A stretch of 64,000 bases of DNA from Paraburkholderia youngii (GTDB lineage: Bacteria > Pseudomonadota > Gammaproteobacteria > Burkholderiales > Burkholderiaceae), in the NCBI RefSeq assembly GCF_013366925.1, contig NZ_JAALDK010000002.1, positions 310,001 to 374,000 on the forward strand. Reading direction: 5' to 3'. Below, piece by piece: positions 55,698 to 64,000 of the stretch. The notes below the pieces were generated by a model, which saw only the letters and a program-made list of their open reading frames with translations, searched no databases and was not told where the DNA came from. The translations under genes and the position numbers were made by a program. Within the stretch, counting starts at the first letter, position 1. Each line of letters begins with the position of its first letter.

Positions 55698-55934
55698 ATG
55701 ACACCTCCGCAAAGCGTCGCGGCGCACCCGAAACGCGCGAGGCGACGCGGTTTTTCAACCAGTCCTGCCGCCCGCGGCTTGCCGCGTAGACCCAAGCCCG
55801 CGACACCGGCATGCGCGAGCAACGTTTCAATGACCGCGGGCGTCGCCCGCACGTCCGCCCGGCCTGCCCTGACAGCCCCGCACCCGCGCGTCACGGCGAG
55901 GACGACACGCCTGTCGTTGCGATCGCGCAGCCAT

Positions 55935-56243
55935 TCAGCCTGCGTGTCCCGGCACCACGATGTCAGGCGTGCGGCTACCTGGCACGAGGGGCGTCTCCGA
56001 TCTTTCCCCACCGCCATTGCCGGCGGCTTGCCGGCTTACACGCGGTGTGTCGCCCGGGTGAAGCGCGTCGAGAAGCGTTCTGCCCTTCCCTGACAGGTAC
56101 GCGCGGCGTGCGCCCGAGGCACAATGTTCCAGCATGACCAGCTGGCGCTCGAGCAGCGCGTCGAGCTCGGCGCGATTCATGTCGATCTGGTCCGGCGCCT
56201 GGCGAACCAGTATCAGGGTCGCAAATTCGTGTGGACTGAGCAT
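55935..56243 (-). CDS. Small hypothetical protein
   Basis: This 102-residue protein begins MLSPHEFATLILVRQAPDQID, followed by the helix RAELDALLERQLVMLEH and YLSGKGRTLLDALHPG. The pattern suggests a small winged-helix-like domain: helices followed by a strand with a trailing SxxGxxLL segment. A GGGAGA site precedes the ATG. Similar short proteins occur in Burkholderia stress regions. The last 30 or so residues are low-complexity and may be non-essential. Function is unknown. Confidence 0.6.
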   Translation of the reverse strand: MLSPHEFATLILVRQAPDQIDMNRAELDALLERQLVMLEHCASGARRAYLSGKGRTLLDALHPGDTPRVSRQAAGNGGGERSETPLVPGSRTPDIVVPGHAG

Positions 56244-56305
56244 TTCCGTCTCCCGTAAAACACGGCCCCTTTAGCAGGCGCACGATGCATAAAAACGACA
56301 CGTGC

Positions 56306-56680
56306 TTACTTCAGGCCGTACAAGGGCCGCGCTGCCATGCAGCGTGGCGCCGCGCCGGTGAACCGGCGTCGTCTGAACAGCCCGCGTTGGGTGGCGGGTC
56401 TCGTGTAATGCGTCGTTTGATGTTCGACCTCCGGTTCGGGGGCTTGCGTTCGCCGCTGATCGACAGCCCCCTTGTCAATTGGGAGCTCGATCGCTGCCAG
56501 GCGAGGCCCCGGCGCGGACGCGACGATCTCGGCGCAGTCGTCGCTGCTGCGACGGTTGACGGAAGGAAAGGATGCGCATCGCGCGCAGGCTCGCGGGAAA
56601 GCCGCAAAGACGCCGGCCATCTGCCGGTGCAGGCGGTCGAATTCGCCCAGCCGGTCGATGCTGAAGAAAAGATCGCTCAT
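56306..56680 (-). pseudogene. Broken hsp20 (small heat-shock protein)
   Basis: The N-terminus reads MSDLFFSIDRLGEFDRLHRQ, matching the Hsp20 start, and continues to IVASAPG and IELPIDKG. There the expected GLSISGERKPP appears only in the +1 frame, after a run of four G, and the original frame resumes after a run of five C (PEPEVEHQTTHYTR). This looks like two compensating single-base changes. The second half of the alpha-crystallin domain is then unrecognisable and the frame ends with GLFRRRRFTGAAP and a basic tail. The gene has a good GGGAG site and a sigma32-like promoter at 56817-56846. It is probably non-functional, unless the runs are sequencing errors. Confidence 0.72.
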
Positions 56681-56767
56681 GGCTGGCTCCCTGAAACCGG
56701 CGCCTCTCACGAAGAACGAACCCGACCACGCGCTCCAGTTCGCCCGTCCGTGGAAAAACACCGCCGA

Positions 56768-56788
56768 CAAACAAATCGAAACACGCAG
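56768..56788 (-). repeat. Shared heat-shock leader element, copy 1
   Basis: This 21-bp sequence, read on the minus strand as CTGCGTGTTTCGATTTGTTT plus G, is identical to that at 57634-57654 on the plus strand. In both places it lies between a sigma32-like promoter and an ATGAGC start, and a second shared block (GGCGAACTGGAGCGCG) follows: at 56729-56744 here and near 57669-57684 there. It is thus part of a duplicated 5' leader. It could bind a protein, act as an RNA thermosensor, or only mark a past duplication. Confidence 0.7.
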
Positions 56789-56816
56789 CGCTTATCGCGA
56801 CTGCCTGAGCGATGAT

Positions 56817-56846
56817 TAAAATAGCGCAAGGAACGGAAATTTCAAG
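56817..56846 (-). promoter_or_regulatory. Sigma32-like heat-shock promoter (hsp20 side)
   Basis: On the minus strand CTTGAAA (56840-56846), a perfect heat-shock -35 box, is followed after 15 bases by CTATTTTA at 56817-56824, a plausible -10. It points to the broken hsp20 gene, leaving a leader of roughly 130 bases. Confidence 0.6.
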
Positions 56847-56877
56847 AGGCCCTGCAACATGTCACCCAGGAGGCTGC

Positions 56878-57357
56878 ATGGTCCTTTTCGATATGCTTCA
56901 GGAACAGATGGACAGCGTGCGCCTGCCACTCTTTGCCGTCACGGTCACGGCGGCTGCGCAGGTAAATACGCCGCTCATTGCGATACTCCACTGGCACGGT
57001 TTCCGGCGAGCGACACCGCTTGTCCTGCCCGGCGTTGATATCCCTCCACGGCCCGTGCCGGCCTCGGCGATCCAGCTTGATGCGCCGTGGCACAGGTTCG
57101 AGACCGTGGACACCGTGCTGCTGGATGCAGCACGGCAATGCGGTGCGCGGGATGTCGAGCGCGTCGAGCGGCGCGGCTGCAATGTGATCGGCGCCAGCGC
57201 CGCCGAGGCGCTGGCCTGCCGTCAGGCGTTCGGCACCTATGGAGAGGACGTGGCGCCTGGTCCGCAGCTTCTCGATGAGGAAACCGGTCGCGAGGACTTT
57301 GGCGTGTATGAAAGGATGCTCGCTGAAAAACTGGGCGCGGCGCCGCCGATCCAGTGA
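56878..57357 (+). CDS. Hypothetical protein of the stress island
   Basis: The 159-residue protein begins MVLFDMLQEQMDSVRLPLFA and contains TVTAAAQVNTPLIAILHWHGFRR, PRPVPASAIQLDAPWHRFETVDTVLLDAA and a Cys-containing helix. There is no signal peptide or membrane segment. It is preceded by an AGGAGG site. An earlier in-frame ATG at 56812 lies inside the promoter region. It is divergent from the broken hsp20 and lies between the two copies of the shared leader. I do not recognise the family, and its role is unknown. Confidence 0.65.
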   Translation: MVLFDMLQEQMDSVRLPLFAVTVTAAAQVNTPLIAILHWHGFRRATPLVLPGVDIPPRPVPASAIQLDAPWHRFETVDTVLLDAARQCGARDVERVERRGCNVIGASAAEALACRQAFGTYGEDVAPGPQLLDEETGREDFGVYERMLAEKLGAAPPIQ

Positions 57358-57559
57358 CACGGCACCGTTAAGGGCGGCGCCGTCCGGCAGGACACGGACG
57401 GGGGTCTCATCAGGTCACACCACTGCGCTGGTCGCCCTCGTTAGATGCGAAAAGTTCTGAGGATTTTCCGCCGAAGGCGCTGGCAGAGAGGGTTGGTAGC
57501 GCCGACGTGGGGGCTGACATGAGGTGTCGCGGCGTCACGCATCTGAGTGTCAGATGTAT

Positions 57560-57590
57560 CTTGAAATTTTTAGTCAGTGAAGCTAAGTTA
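57560..57590 (+). promoter_or_regulatory. Sigma32-like heat-shock promoter (small gene side)
   Basis: CTTGAAA at 57560-57566 is a perfect heat-shock -35 box. After 16 bases CTAAGTTA (57583-57590) could be the -10. It shares CTTGAAATTT with the minus-strand promoter at 56817-56846 and leads into the same leader sequence, here followed by the gene at 57726. Confidence 0.55.
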
Positions 57591-57633
57591 TATCCAGCTC
57601 AGGCAGTGTGCCCCATGATCCACGGGTCGCACA

Positions 57634-57654
57634 CTGCGTGTTTCGATTTGTTTG
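57634..57654 (+). repeat. Shared heat-shock leader element, copy 2
   Basis: This is the plus-strand copy of the 21-bp leader element, identical to the minus-strand copy at 56768-56788. It lies about 44 bases after the -10 box and 71 bases ahead of the start codon at 57726. A second conserved block follows 14 bases later. Confidence 0.7.
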
Positions 57655-57725
57655 CCCCGCAGCATGGCAGGCGAACTGGAGCGCGCAAGCCCGTTCTCTT
57701 CCTTGCTGCCTCTGAGGAGAAGACG

Positions 57726-57905
57726 ATGAGCAACCTCCATCCACGCTCGGACTCCCCTCTGATCGAGCGCCTCCACCGCACGACAGCCTCCCTTGCCGAC
57801 GTTCTGCGACCGCTCCCTGAGCGCGCCCGTCGCATGCTCCATGCACAGGTCAATGCGATGCGACCCACGATCCGACAGTTGAGATCACGCATGCGCAGGC
57901 GCTAG
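57726..57905 (+). CDS. Small basic protein
   Basis: The 59-residue protein begins MSNLHPRSDSPLIERLHRTT and ends in the strongly basic RQLRSRMRRR. It is largely helical and Arg-rich, which suggests nucleic-acid or membrane association, but no family is recognised. A strong GAGGAGA site lies 5 bases before the ATG, and a sigma32-like promoter and the shared heat-shock leader lie upstream. This makes it a probable real heat-induced small protein rather than a chance frame. Confidence 0.55.
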   Translation: MSNLHPRSDSPLIERLHRTTASLADVLRPLPERARRMLHAQVNAMRPTIRQLRSRMRRR

Positions 57906-58354
57906 CCGGGCGGTTGTGCTGTCGATTCTCTTCGCCGTCATTCTCGCGGTGATCATGGCACCTTTCAGCCTGGATTCGAGCGTCGGGCTGGCGTCGCTGT
58001 GCGAGGCTGGGTGAATTTTCTCAATCACATCCTGTTCGGACTGGTGGCAACTGACACGTATCTGGCTCTGGAAGGCCGGGAGTCGGACGTCAATGGAAGG
58101 ACGGGCGCCGGTTGAACAGGACCAACATTCAGGTGGGCGCCCGGTGATGATCCGGACGCATCGAGTGAGGCGGGGGTTCTCGTGTGCGTGTCTAACATAA
58201 GCAGGATCACTAATGACATTTAGGCAAGGCTGCCACGGATGACGAGGCATCAAGGGTGCCGGGATGCGCTGAAAATCCCTGCTCGCCGGGGATGCCGGCT
58301 CTGCGTGCTGCGTAGGGTCGCGGACGGCCGGGCGATACCATTAGGCGGTGGGCC
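57906..58354. other. Stretch without supported gene; possible membrane-peptide remnant
   Basis: No complete gene is supported in these 449 bases. A GTG frame at 57914 encodes a short hydrophobic peptide (LSILFAVILAVIMAPF) that stops after about 34 codons, and a shifted frame continues WVNFLNHILFGLVATDTYLALEG, so a small membrane-protein gene may have decayed here. The sequence near 58190-58200 (TAACAT) may belong to the promoter of the following gene. Confidence 0.35.
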
Positions 58355-59512
58355 ATGGACAGGTTTGAGATGAAAACGGCGATCAGTTACCGTAATGTCG
58401 CGAAATTTTCCCGCCCCGGGCTGGAAGACCTGATCAGCCGGCTCACGGATCGGCGTCTGACGCCCCATCTGTCGCACTTCCCGTCCGGGCTGGTACGGCT
58501 GCAGGCGACGCTGGAAAGGAGTCTGCATCGCAGTCTCTACCGCGTCCGGCTCAGGCTGGTGCTCCCGGGCGCAACGCTTGCGTGCGGCCACGATGCGCCG
58601 GAGCCAGAGACGGCGATCGAGCACGCCATCACTGAACTGGAGCGGCAACTGGAACGCCACGTCGCACACCTGCGTCACGAGGACGCCTGGCGTCGCAAGG
58701 AGCGGCGCGCCGGGTTGCGGCAACTCAGGACGGCGGTGGCCGAACAGACGGACGCCGCGTCCACGCTGTTCGGCGAGACCGTTCGTCCGCTGCTCGCGTC
58801 GCTCCAGCGCTTCGTGCAGCGGGAACTCGCCTATCTTCAGACGCGGGGTGATCTCGCTTCGGACGACCCATCGGTCGACGATATTGTCGACGAGGCGCTC
58901 GCGCGCGCCTGCGAGCGGTTTGCTGAGCGCCCGCGTCGGCTCGAACCCCTGCAGTGGCTCTACCAGATCGCACTGGAACTGCTTGAAGCAGAAGTCGCAC
59001 ATCGCCAGATGGAGGAAGGCCGATGCATCTCGCTTGAGGGCCGGCTGCCCGTCCAGTTGCACGAACCGCGTGAAGACGATGACGAGCTGCTGTTCGAGTA
59101 CTGGCAGCCCGATGAAGTGCTGCGCCTTGAGGACGTGGTGCCAGCGACGGACGGCACGCCTGAGGACGCCGTCATCTCGAGGGAGCTGCGCGAGCTGGTC
59201 GCCGCGCTTCTCGCCGAGCTGCCAGAGCCATGGCGTCGCGCCGTGACGCTCTGCCGTCTTGAAGCGCAGCCGGAAGCCGCCGCGGCACAGGTTCTGGGGA
59301 TCACGGAGGAGGAACTCCGGCACCGGCTTGCCCATGCTGACGCTTTTCTCACGGCGAGGCTCGGTGATCTGCGGCTGACACCGCAGCCGTCGGTCGAGCC
59401 TGCCGGTTACATCGCGCGGGGCACGCTGCCGCCTGCATCCGGGCTTTCCAGGGATTTTGACGAGGCGACGCGGCGCGATACCCCACAGGGGGCACGGCCC
59501 GTTCATGATTGA
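58355..59512 (+). CDS. Fusion of HPF/RaiA-like domain and sigma-70-like factor
   Basis: The 385-residue protein joins two unrelated modules. Residues about 6-125 resemble a ribosome hibernation factor (HPF/RaiA): an N-terminal strand (TAISYRNV), a helix, then YRVRLRLVLPGATL and the helix AIEHAITELERQLERHVAHL ending in a basic patch. Residues about 160-345 resemble an ECF-type sigma factor. Region 2 is near DDIVDEALARACERFAERP and PLQWLYQIALELLEAEV; region 4 is near LRELVAALLAELPEPWRRAVTLCRLE and LGITEEELRHRLAHADAFL. No anti-sigma gene follows. Starts at 58355 or 58370 are possible. It sits ahead of groES, groEL and dnaK, so it may link ribosome state to stress transcription. This role is inferred. 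Confidence 0.75.
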   Translation: MDRFEMKTAISYRNVAKFSRPGLEDLISRLTDRRLTPHLSHFPSGLVRLQATLERSLHRSLYRVRLRLVLPGATLACGHDAPEPETAIEHAITELERQLERHVAHLRHEDAWRRKERRAGLRQLRTAVAEQTDAASTLFGETVRPLLASLQRFVQRELAYLQTRGDLASDDPSVDDIVDEALARACERFAERPRRLEPLQWLYQIALELLEAEVAHRQMEEGRCISLEGRLPVQLHEPREDDDELLFEYWQPDEVLRLEDVVPATDGTPEDAVISRELRELVAALLAELPEPWRRAVTLCRLEAQPEAAAAQVLGITEEELRHRLAHADAFLTARLGDLRLTPQPSVEPAGYIARGTLPPASGLSRDFDEATRRDTPQGARPVHD

Positions 59513-59554
59513 GTGCGGACGCTGCAACGTCCGAACCAATGACGGAGGGCAACG

Positions 59555-59815
59555 ATGAAAACAGCCACGAGACCAACGCGAGACCGTATCGATGACGTGG
59601 ACAGAATGCTCGACGAGACGCTGGAGGAAACCTTCCCCGCGAGCGATCCTGTCGCGTGCACGGCGATGCCTTCGATCAGCTCATCAGTCGCGCTGTCGCA
59701 TAGGCCTGTGCAGACAGTGAAGACGCTGCCCCGGGCAAACCGCACTGCACGCGATCCGAAAACCTATGTGGACCGATCATGCGAGCAGGATCATGAAACT
59801 CATGCCCTTGCATGA
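59555..59815 (+). CDS. Small protein with [10 protein letters not shown] motif
   Basis: This 86-residue protein contains [39 protein letters not shown] segment of this kind is common in small bacterial proteins of unknown function. The rest is Ser/Thr/Arg-rich. A GGAGGG-type site precedes the ATG. It overlaps groES by 23 bp and is 42 bp after the HPF-sigma gene, so all are probably in one transcript. Function is unknown. Confidence 0.6.
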   Translation: MKTATRPTRDRIDDVDRMLDETLEETFPASDPVACTAMPSISSSVALSHRPVQTVKTLPRANRTARDPKTYVDRSCEQDHETHALA

Positions 59816-60008
59816 CCGGGTCGTGCTCAGGCGCGTGCCGCCGGAGCGTACGACCGCAGCCGGTATCGTCATCCCCGATACTGCGGTCGAAAAGCCGGAC
59901 GAGGGAGAAGTCATCGCGATAGGCCCCGGCAGGCGGCTTGAGGACGATCGCCCTTGTGCGCCCGACGTCAACGTCGGCGACCGCGTACTGTTCGGCGCGG
60001 CCCCATAG
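59793..60008 (+). CDS. groES: Truncated GroES co-chaperonin
   Basis: The 71-residue protein begins [15 protein letters not shown] and keeps the mobile loop region ([12 protein letters not shown]) and [11 protein letters not shown], then ends at [10 protein letters not shown]. Usual GroES has about 95 residues, so the last 25, which form the final strand and inter-subunit contacts, are missing. No other frame restores them. It is co-directional with groEL 53 bp downstream, which has an AGGAGG site. The chaperonin may work with this short form, use a housekeeping GroES, or carry a decayed partner. Confidence 0.82.
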   Translation: MKLMPLHDRVVLRRVPPERTTAAGIVIPDTAVEKPDEGEVIAIGPGRRLEDDRPCAPDVNVGDRVLFGAAP

Positions 60009-60055
60009 GCCCGTGCCCGGTGCAACCGTGCTTCGTTTGACAGGTCAGGAGGTAG

Positions 60056-61681
<1,626 letters not shown>

Positions 61682-61761
61682 TACGGCGGTCCGCACGGCG
61701 GCAGAGGGCGTCCGCCTGAGCGGGCGATGCAGTGCAAAGACTGAGCATCGGCGAGGACATC

Positions 61762-63702
61762 ATGGGCAAGATCATCGGTATCGACCTTGGCACCACCAAC
61801 TCATGCGTGGCGCTGATGGAAGGCAAGCAGGTCAAAGTGATTGAAAACTCGGAAGGCGCCCGTACGACGCCGTCGGTGGTCGCGTATCTCGATGACAACC
61901 AGATACTCGTCGGGGCGCCCGCCAGACGCCAGGCCATCACCAATCCCGGGAATACGCTGTTCGCAGTGAAGCGCCTGATCGGTCGCCGCTTCGAGGAAAA
62001 GGAAGTCCAGAAGGACATCGGCCTGATGCCCTACAGGATCATCAGGGCCGATAACGGCGACGCGTGGGTCGAAGCGCACGACGAAAAACTCGCGCCACCG
62101 CAGGTGTCCGCAGAGGTGTTGCGCAAAATGAAGAAGACGGCCGAAGACTACCTCGGCGAGCCAGTCACGGAAGCCGTGATTACCGTGCCAGCGTACTTCA
62201 ACGACAGCCAGCGCCAGGCGACCAAGGACGCGGGCCGTATCGCGGGGCTCGAAGTCAGGAGAATCATTAACGAGCCGACCGCAGCTGCCCTCGCGTTCGG
62301 TCTGGACAGGCAGGAAAACCGTGACCGCAAGATCGCCGTATTCGACCTCGGTGGTGGCACCTTTGACATATCCCTGATCGAGATTGCCGACGTGCGCGGT
62401 GAAAAACAGTTCGAGGTACTGTCGACGAACGGGGACACGTTCCTCGGCGGTGAAGATTTCGACCAGCGCATCATCGACTATCTCGTCGGCGAGTTCAGGA
62501 AGGAGCAAGGCATTGATCTGTCGAAGGACGTGCTCGCACTGCAACGCCTGAAAGAAGCGGCCGAAAAGGCGAAGATCGAACTGTCTTCGAGCCAGCAGAC
62601 CGAGATCAACCTGCCCTACATCACGGCAGATGCCTCCGGGCCGAAGCATCTGAGCGTGAAGCTCACGCGCGCCAGACTCGAGGCACTCGTCGAGGATCTG
62701 ATCGAGCGCACGATGGAGCCGTGCCGAATTGCGATCAAGGACGCCGGGTTGTCCACGGACAAGATCGACGACGTCATCCTCGTTGGCGGCATGACACGGA
62801 TGCCAAGGGTGCAGGAGGCGGTCAAGGCGTTTTTCGGGCGCGAACCCCGCAAGGATGTCAATCCCGACGAGGCGGTCGCCGTGGGCGCGGCGATCCAGGG
62901 GGCAGTGCTGTCCGGTGAACGAAAAGACGTGCTGCTGCTTGACGTCACGCCGCTCTCGCTTGGCATCGAGACGCTCGGCGGGGTCATGACCAGGATGATC
63001 GAAAGGAACACCACCATACCGACCCGGTTCTCGGAGGTTTTTTCGACCGCGGACGACAACCAGTCGGCAGTCGGCATCAAGGTCTATCAAGGCGAACGCG
63101 AGATGGCGAGCGGGAACAAGCTGCTCGGTGAGTTCAAACTGGAAGGCATCCCTCCTGCGCCGCGTGGCATGCCGCAGATCGAGGTGATGTTCGACATCGA
63201 TGCGAATGGAATCTTGCACGTGTCGGCCAGAGACAAGGCGACGGGCAAGGAAAACCGGATCACCATCAAGGCCAGTTCGGGCCTGTCCGAAGGCGAAGTT
63301 GAAAAGATGGTGAGAGACGCCGAAGCGCACGCCGCGGAGGACCATCGGCTGCGTGAACTGGCCGAGGCGCGCAATCAGGGCGACGCCCTGATACACCGCA
63401 CGCGCAAGGCCCTCGGCGAATACCACGAGAAGCTGAGTGCGGACGAGAAGGCGAAGATTGAAGCCGCGACCAGGGAACTGGAGGCCGCGCTCAAGGGTTC
63501 CGACCGGGACGAAATCGACGTCAGGACCCGCGCACTCGCTACCGCCTCGCAGCAACTCGGAGAAAAAGTCTACGCAGACGTGCAGTCACAGGGGAGCAGT
63601 CCCGGGCCTGCGACCAGCCCGCAAGAGGCAGGCCGCCCGGGGCAAGACGTGGACGATGACGTGATCGACGCGGAGTTCAGGGAAGTGAACACCAAACGGT
63701 GA
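61762..63702 (+). CDS. dnaK: Chaperone DnaK (Hsp70), extra copy
   Basis: The 646-residue Hsp70 has [18 protein letters not shown] at the start, [17 protein letters not shown], the phosphate-binding [23 protein letters not shown], the linker [19 protein letters not shown], and a substrate-binding domain followed by a helical lid. It ends [14 protein letters not shown], close to the usual conserved tail. The ATG at 61762 has a GAGGA site; an earlier ATG in frame adds 10 residues that no Hsp70 has. No dnaJ or grpE follows in the window. A separate housekeeping dnaK is expected, so this is probably an accessory copy of the stress island. Confidence 0.95.
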   Translation: MGKIIGIDLGTTNSCVALMEGKQVKVIENSEGARTTPSVVAYLDDNQILVGAPARRQAITNPGNTLFAVKRLIGRRFEEKEVQKDIGLMPYRIIRADNGDAWVEAHDEKLAPPQVSAEVLRKMKKTAEDYLGEPVTEAVITVPAYFNDSQRQATKDAGRIAGLEVRRIINEPTAAALAFGLDRQENRDRKIAVFDLGGGTFDISLIEIADVRGEKQFEVLSTNGDTFLGGEDFDQRIIDYLVGEFRKEQGIDLSKDVLALQRLKEAAEKAKIELSSSQQTEINLPYITADASGPKHLSVKLTRARLEALVEDLIERTMEPCRIAIKDAGLSTDKIDDVILVGGMTRMPRVQEAVKAFFGREPRKDVNPDEAVAVGAAIQGAVLSGERKDVLLLDVTPLSLGIETLGGVMTRMIERNTTIPTRFSEVFSTADDNQSAVGIKVYQGEREMASGNKLLGEFKLEGIPPAPRGMPQIEVMFDIDANGILHVSARDKATGKENRITIKASSGLSEGEVEKMVRDAEAHAAEDHRLRELAEARNQGDALIHRTRKALGEYHEKLSADEKAKIEAATRELEAALKGSDRDEIDVRTRALATASQQLGEKVYADVQSQGSSPGPATSPQEAGRPGQDVDDDVIDAEFREVNTKR

Positions 63703-63742
63703 CGCGCAGGTGGGCAGCACTGGACGGTAAGAGGCCTTCGCC

Positions 63743-64000
63743 ATGAAGAGACGATTGTGTGGATTACTCGCGGTAGCGGCGATTGCCGGGTTCTGGCCAG
63801 AGACCACGATGCCAGCCAGCCCGCCGCTGCCGACGTTGCCTCTGCAGCGCGATATCTGGATCACCGGGACAATCGGACGTGGCAGCGGGACGTATGCGCC
63901 GGGCGACTATACGACGATCACGCTGGATCGCCCCTCGACCTCCCCCTGCACTGACAAGGTGGTGACCGACATCCTCCTTGGCGAAGGCGGTGCGATGCCC
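63743..64000 (+). CDS. Small exported protein (partial)
   Basis: The gene is cut by the right edge; 86 residues are visible. A signal peptide is likely: MKRRLCGLLAVAAIAGF, with positive residues and a hydrophobic core. A Pro-rich linker (PASPPLPTLPLQRD) and a beta-type segment (IWITGTIGRGSGTYAPGDYTTITLD) follow. No family is recognised. It lies 40 bp after dnaK on the same strand and may be part of the same transcript, though its role in the stress island is unclear. Confidence 0.6.
   Translation, partial: MKRRLCGLLAVAAIAGFWPETTMPASPPLPTLPLQRDIWITGTIGRGSGTYAPGDYTTITLDRPSTSPCTDKVVTDILLGEGGAMP

Larger units (their letters stand above)
57358..57725. other. Upstream region with sigma32-like promoter and leader
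   Basis: This 368-base stretch lies between the hypothetical gene and the small basic protein gene. It holds the heat-shock-like promoter at 57560-57590 and the leader elements at 57634-57654 and about 57669-57684. Bases 57358-57550 show nothing recognisable. Confidence 0.5.

Overview
The window comes from a GC-rich beta-proteobacterium, most likely Paraburkholderia, Caballeronia or a close Burkholderiales relative. This rests on codon use, the type of furan-degradation cluster, the LysR-rich gene order and several small stress proteins typical of that group. No rRNA, tRNA, CRISPR array, insertion sequence or replication origin was seen.

Region 1 (1-3233) holds the end of a membrane PAS-like gene and a NarX/NarL-type two-component pair. 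Region 2 (3294-8652) holds an FBPase-like gene, phosphoribulokinase and a HAD phosphatase in one minus-strand operon, two CbbR/QscR-type LysR regulators, and a dihydroneopterin aldolase. No Rubisco is present. The kinase keeps its active site, but the FBPase homologue has lost key metal ligands. Region 3 (8954-18701) is a seven-gene serine-cycle operon: glyA, sga, hpr, mtkA, mtkB, ppc and mcl.

Region 4 (18787-31328) lies on the minus strand and encodes methylamine use by the N-methylglutamate pathway. It contains gmaS, three N-methylglutamate synthase subunits (mgsABC), four N-methylglutamate dehydrogenase subunits (mgdABCD), the folate C1 enzymes folD and purU, and an XRE-cupin regulator. 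Together regions 2-4 look like a methylotrophy island: methylamine is demethylated to methylene-H4F, which is oxidised by FolD/PurU or assimilated by GlyA and the serine cycle. PRK product (RuBP) is plausibly the signal for the LysR regulators. A second NarL-like regulator and a decayed gene follow at 31458-32700.

Region 5 (32972-36795) carries an MHS-type transporter, an unusual M24 peptidase-fold enzyme and a LysR. Region 6 (36921-54384) is a furfural/HMF/furoate catabolic cluster (hmf). It contains UbiD/UbiX decarboxylase, a three-subunit Mo hydroxylase, CoA ligase, 2-oxoglutaroyl-CoA hydrolase-like protein, GMC oxidase, MFS transporter, aldehyde dehydrogenase, XdhC maturation factor and a di-iron membrane hydroxylase, bracketed by two sister LysR regulators.

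Region 7 (54385-64000) is a stress or heat-shock island. It has small orphan proteins, a broken hsp20, two sigma32-like promoters that share a leader sequence, a fusion of a ribosome-hibernation (HPF/RaiA) domain to a sigma factor, a short groES, and groEL and dnaK. The window ends inside a small exported protein gene. The most striking items are the PRK/FBPase-like/LysR module beside the serine cycle, the HPF-sigma fusion ahead of the chaperones, and the duplicated heat-shock leader.
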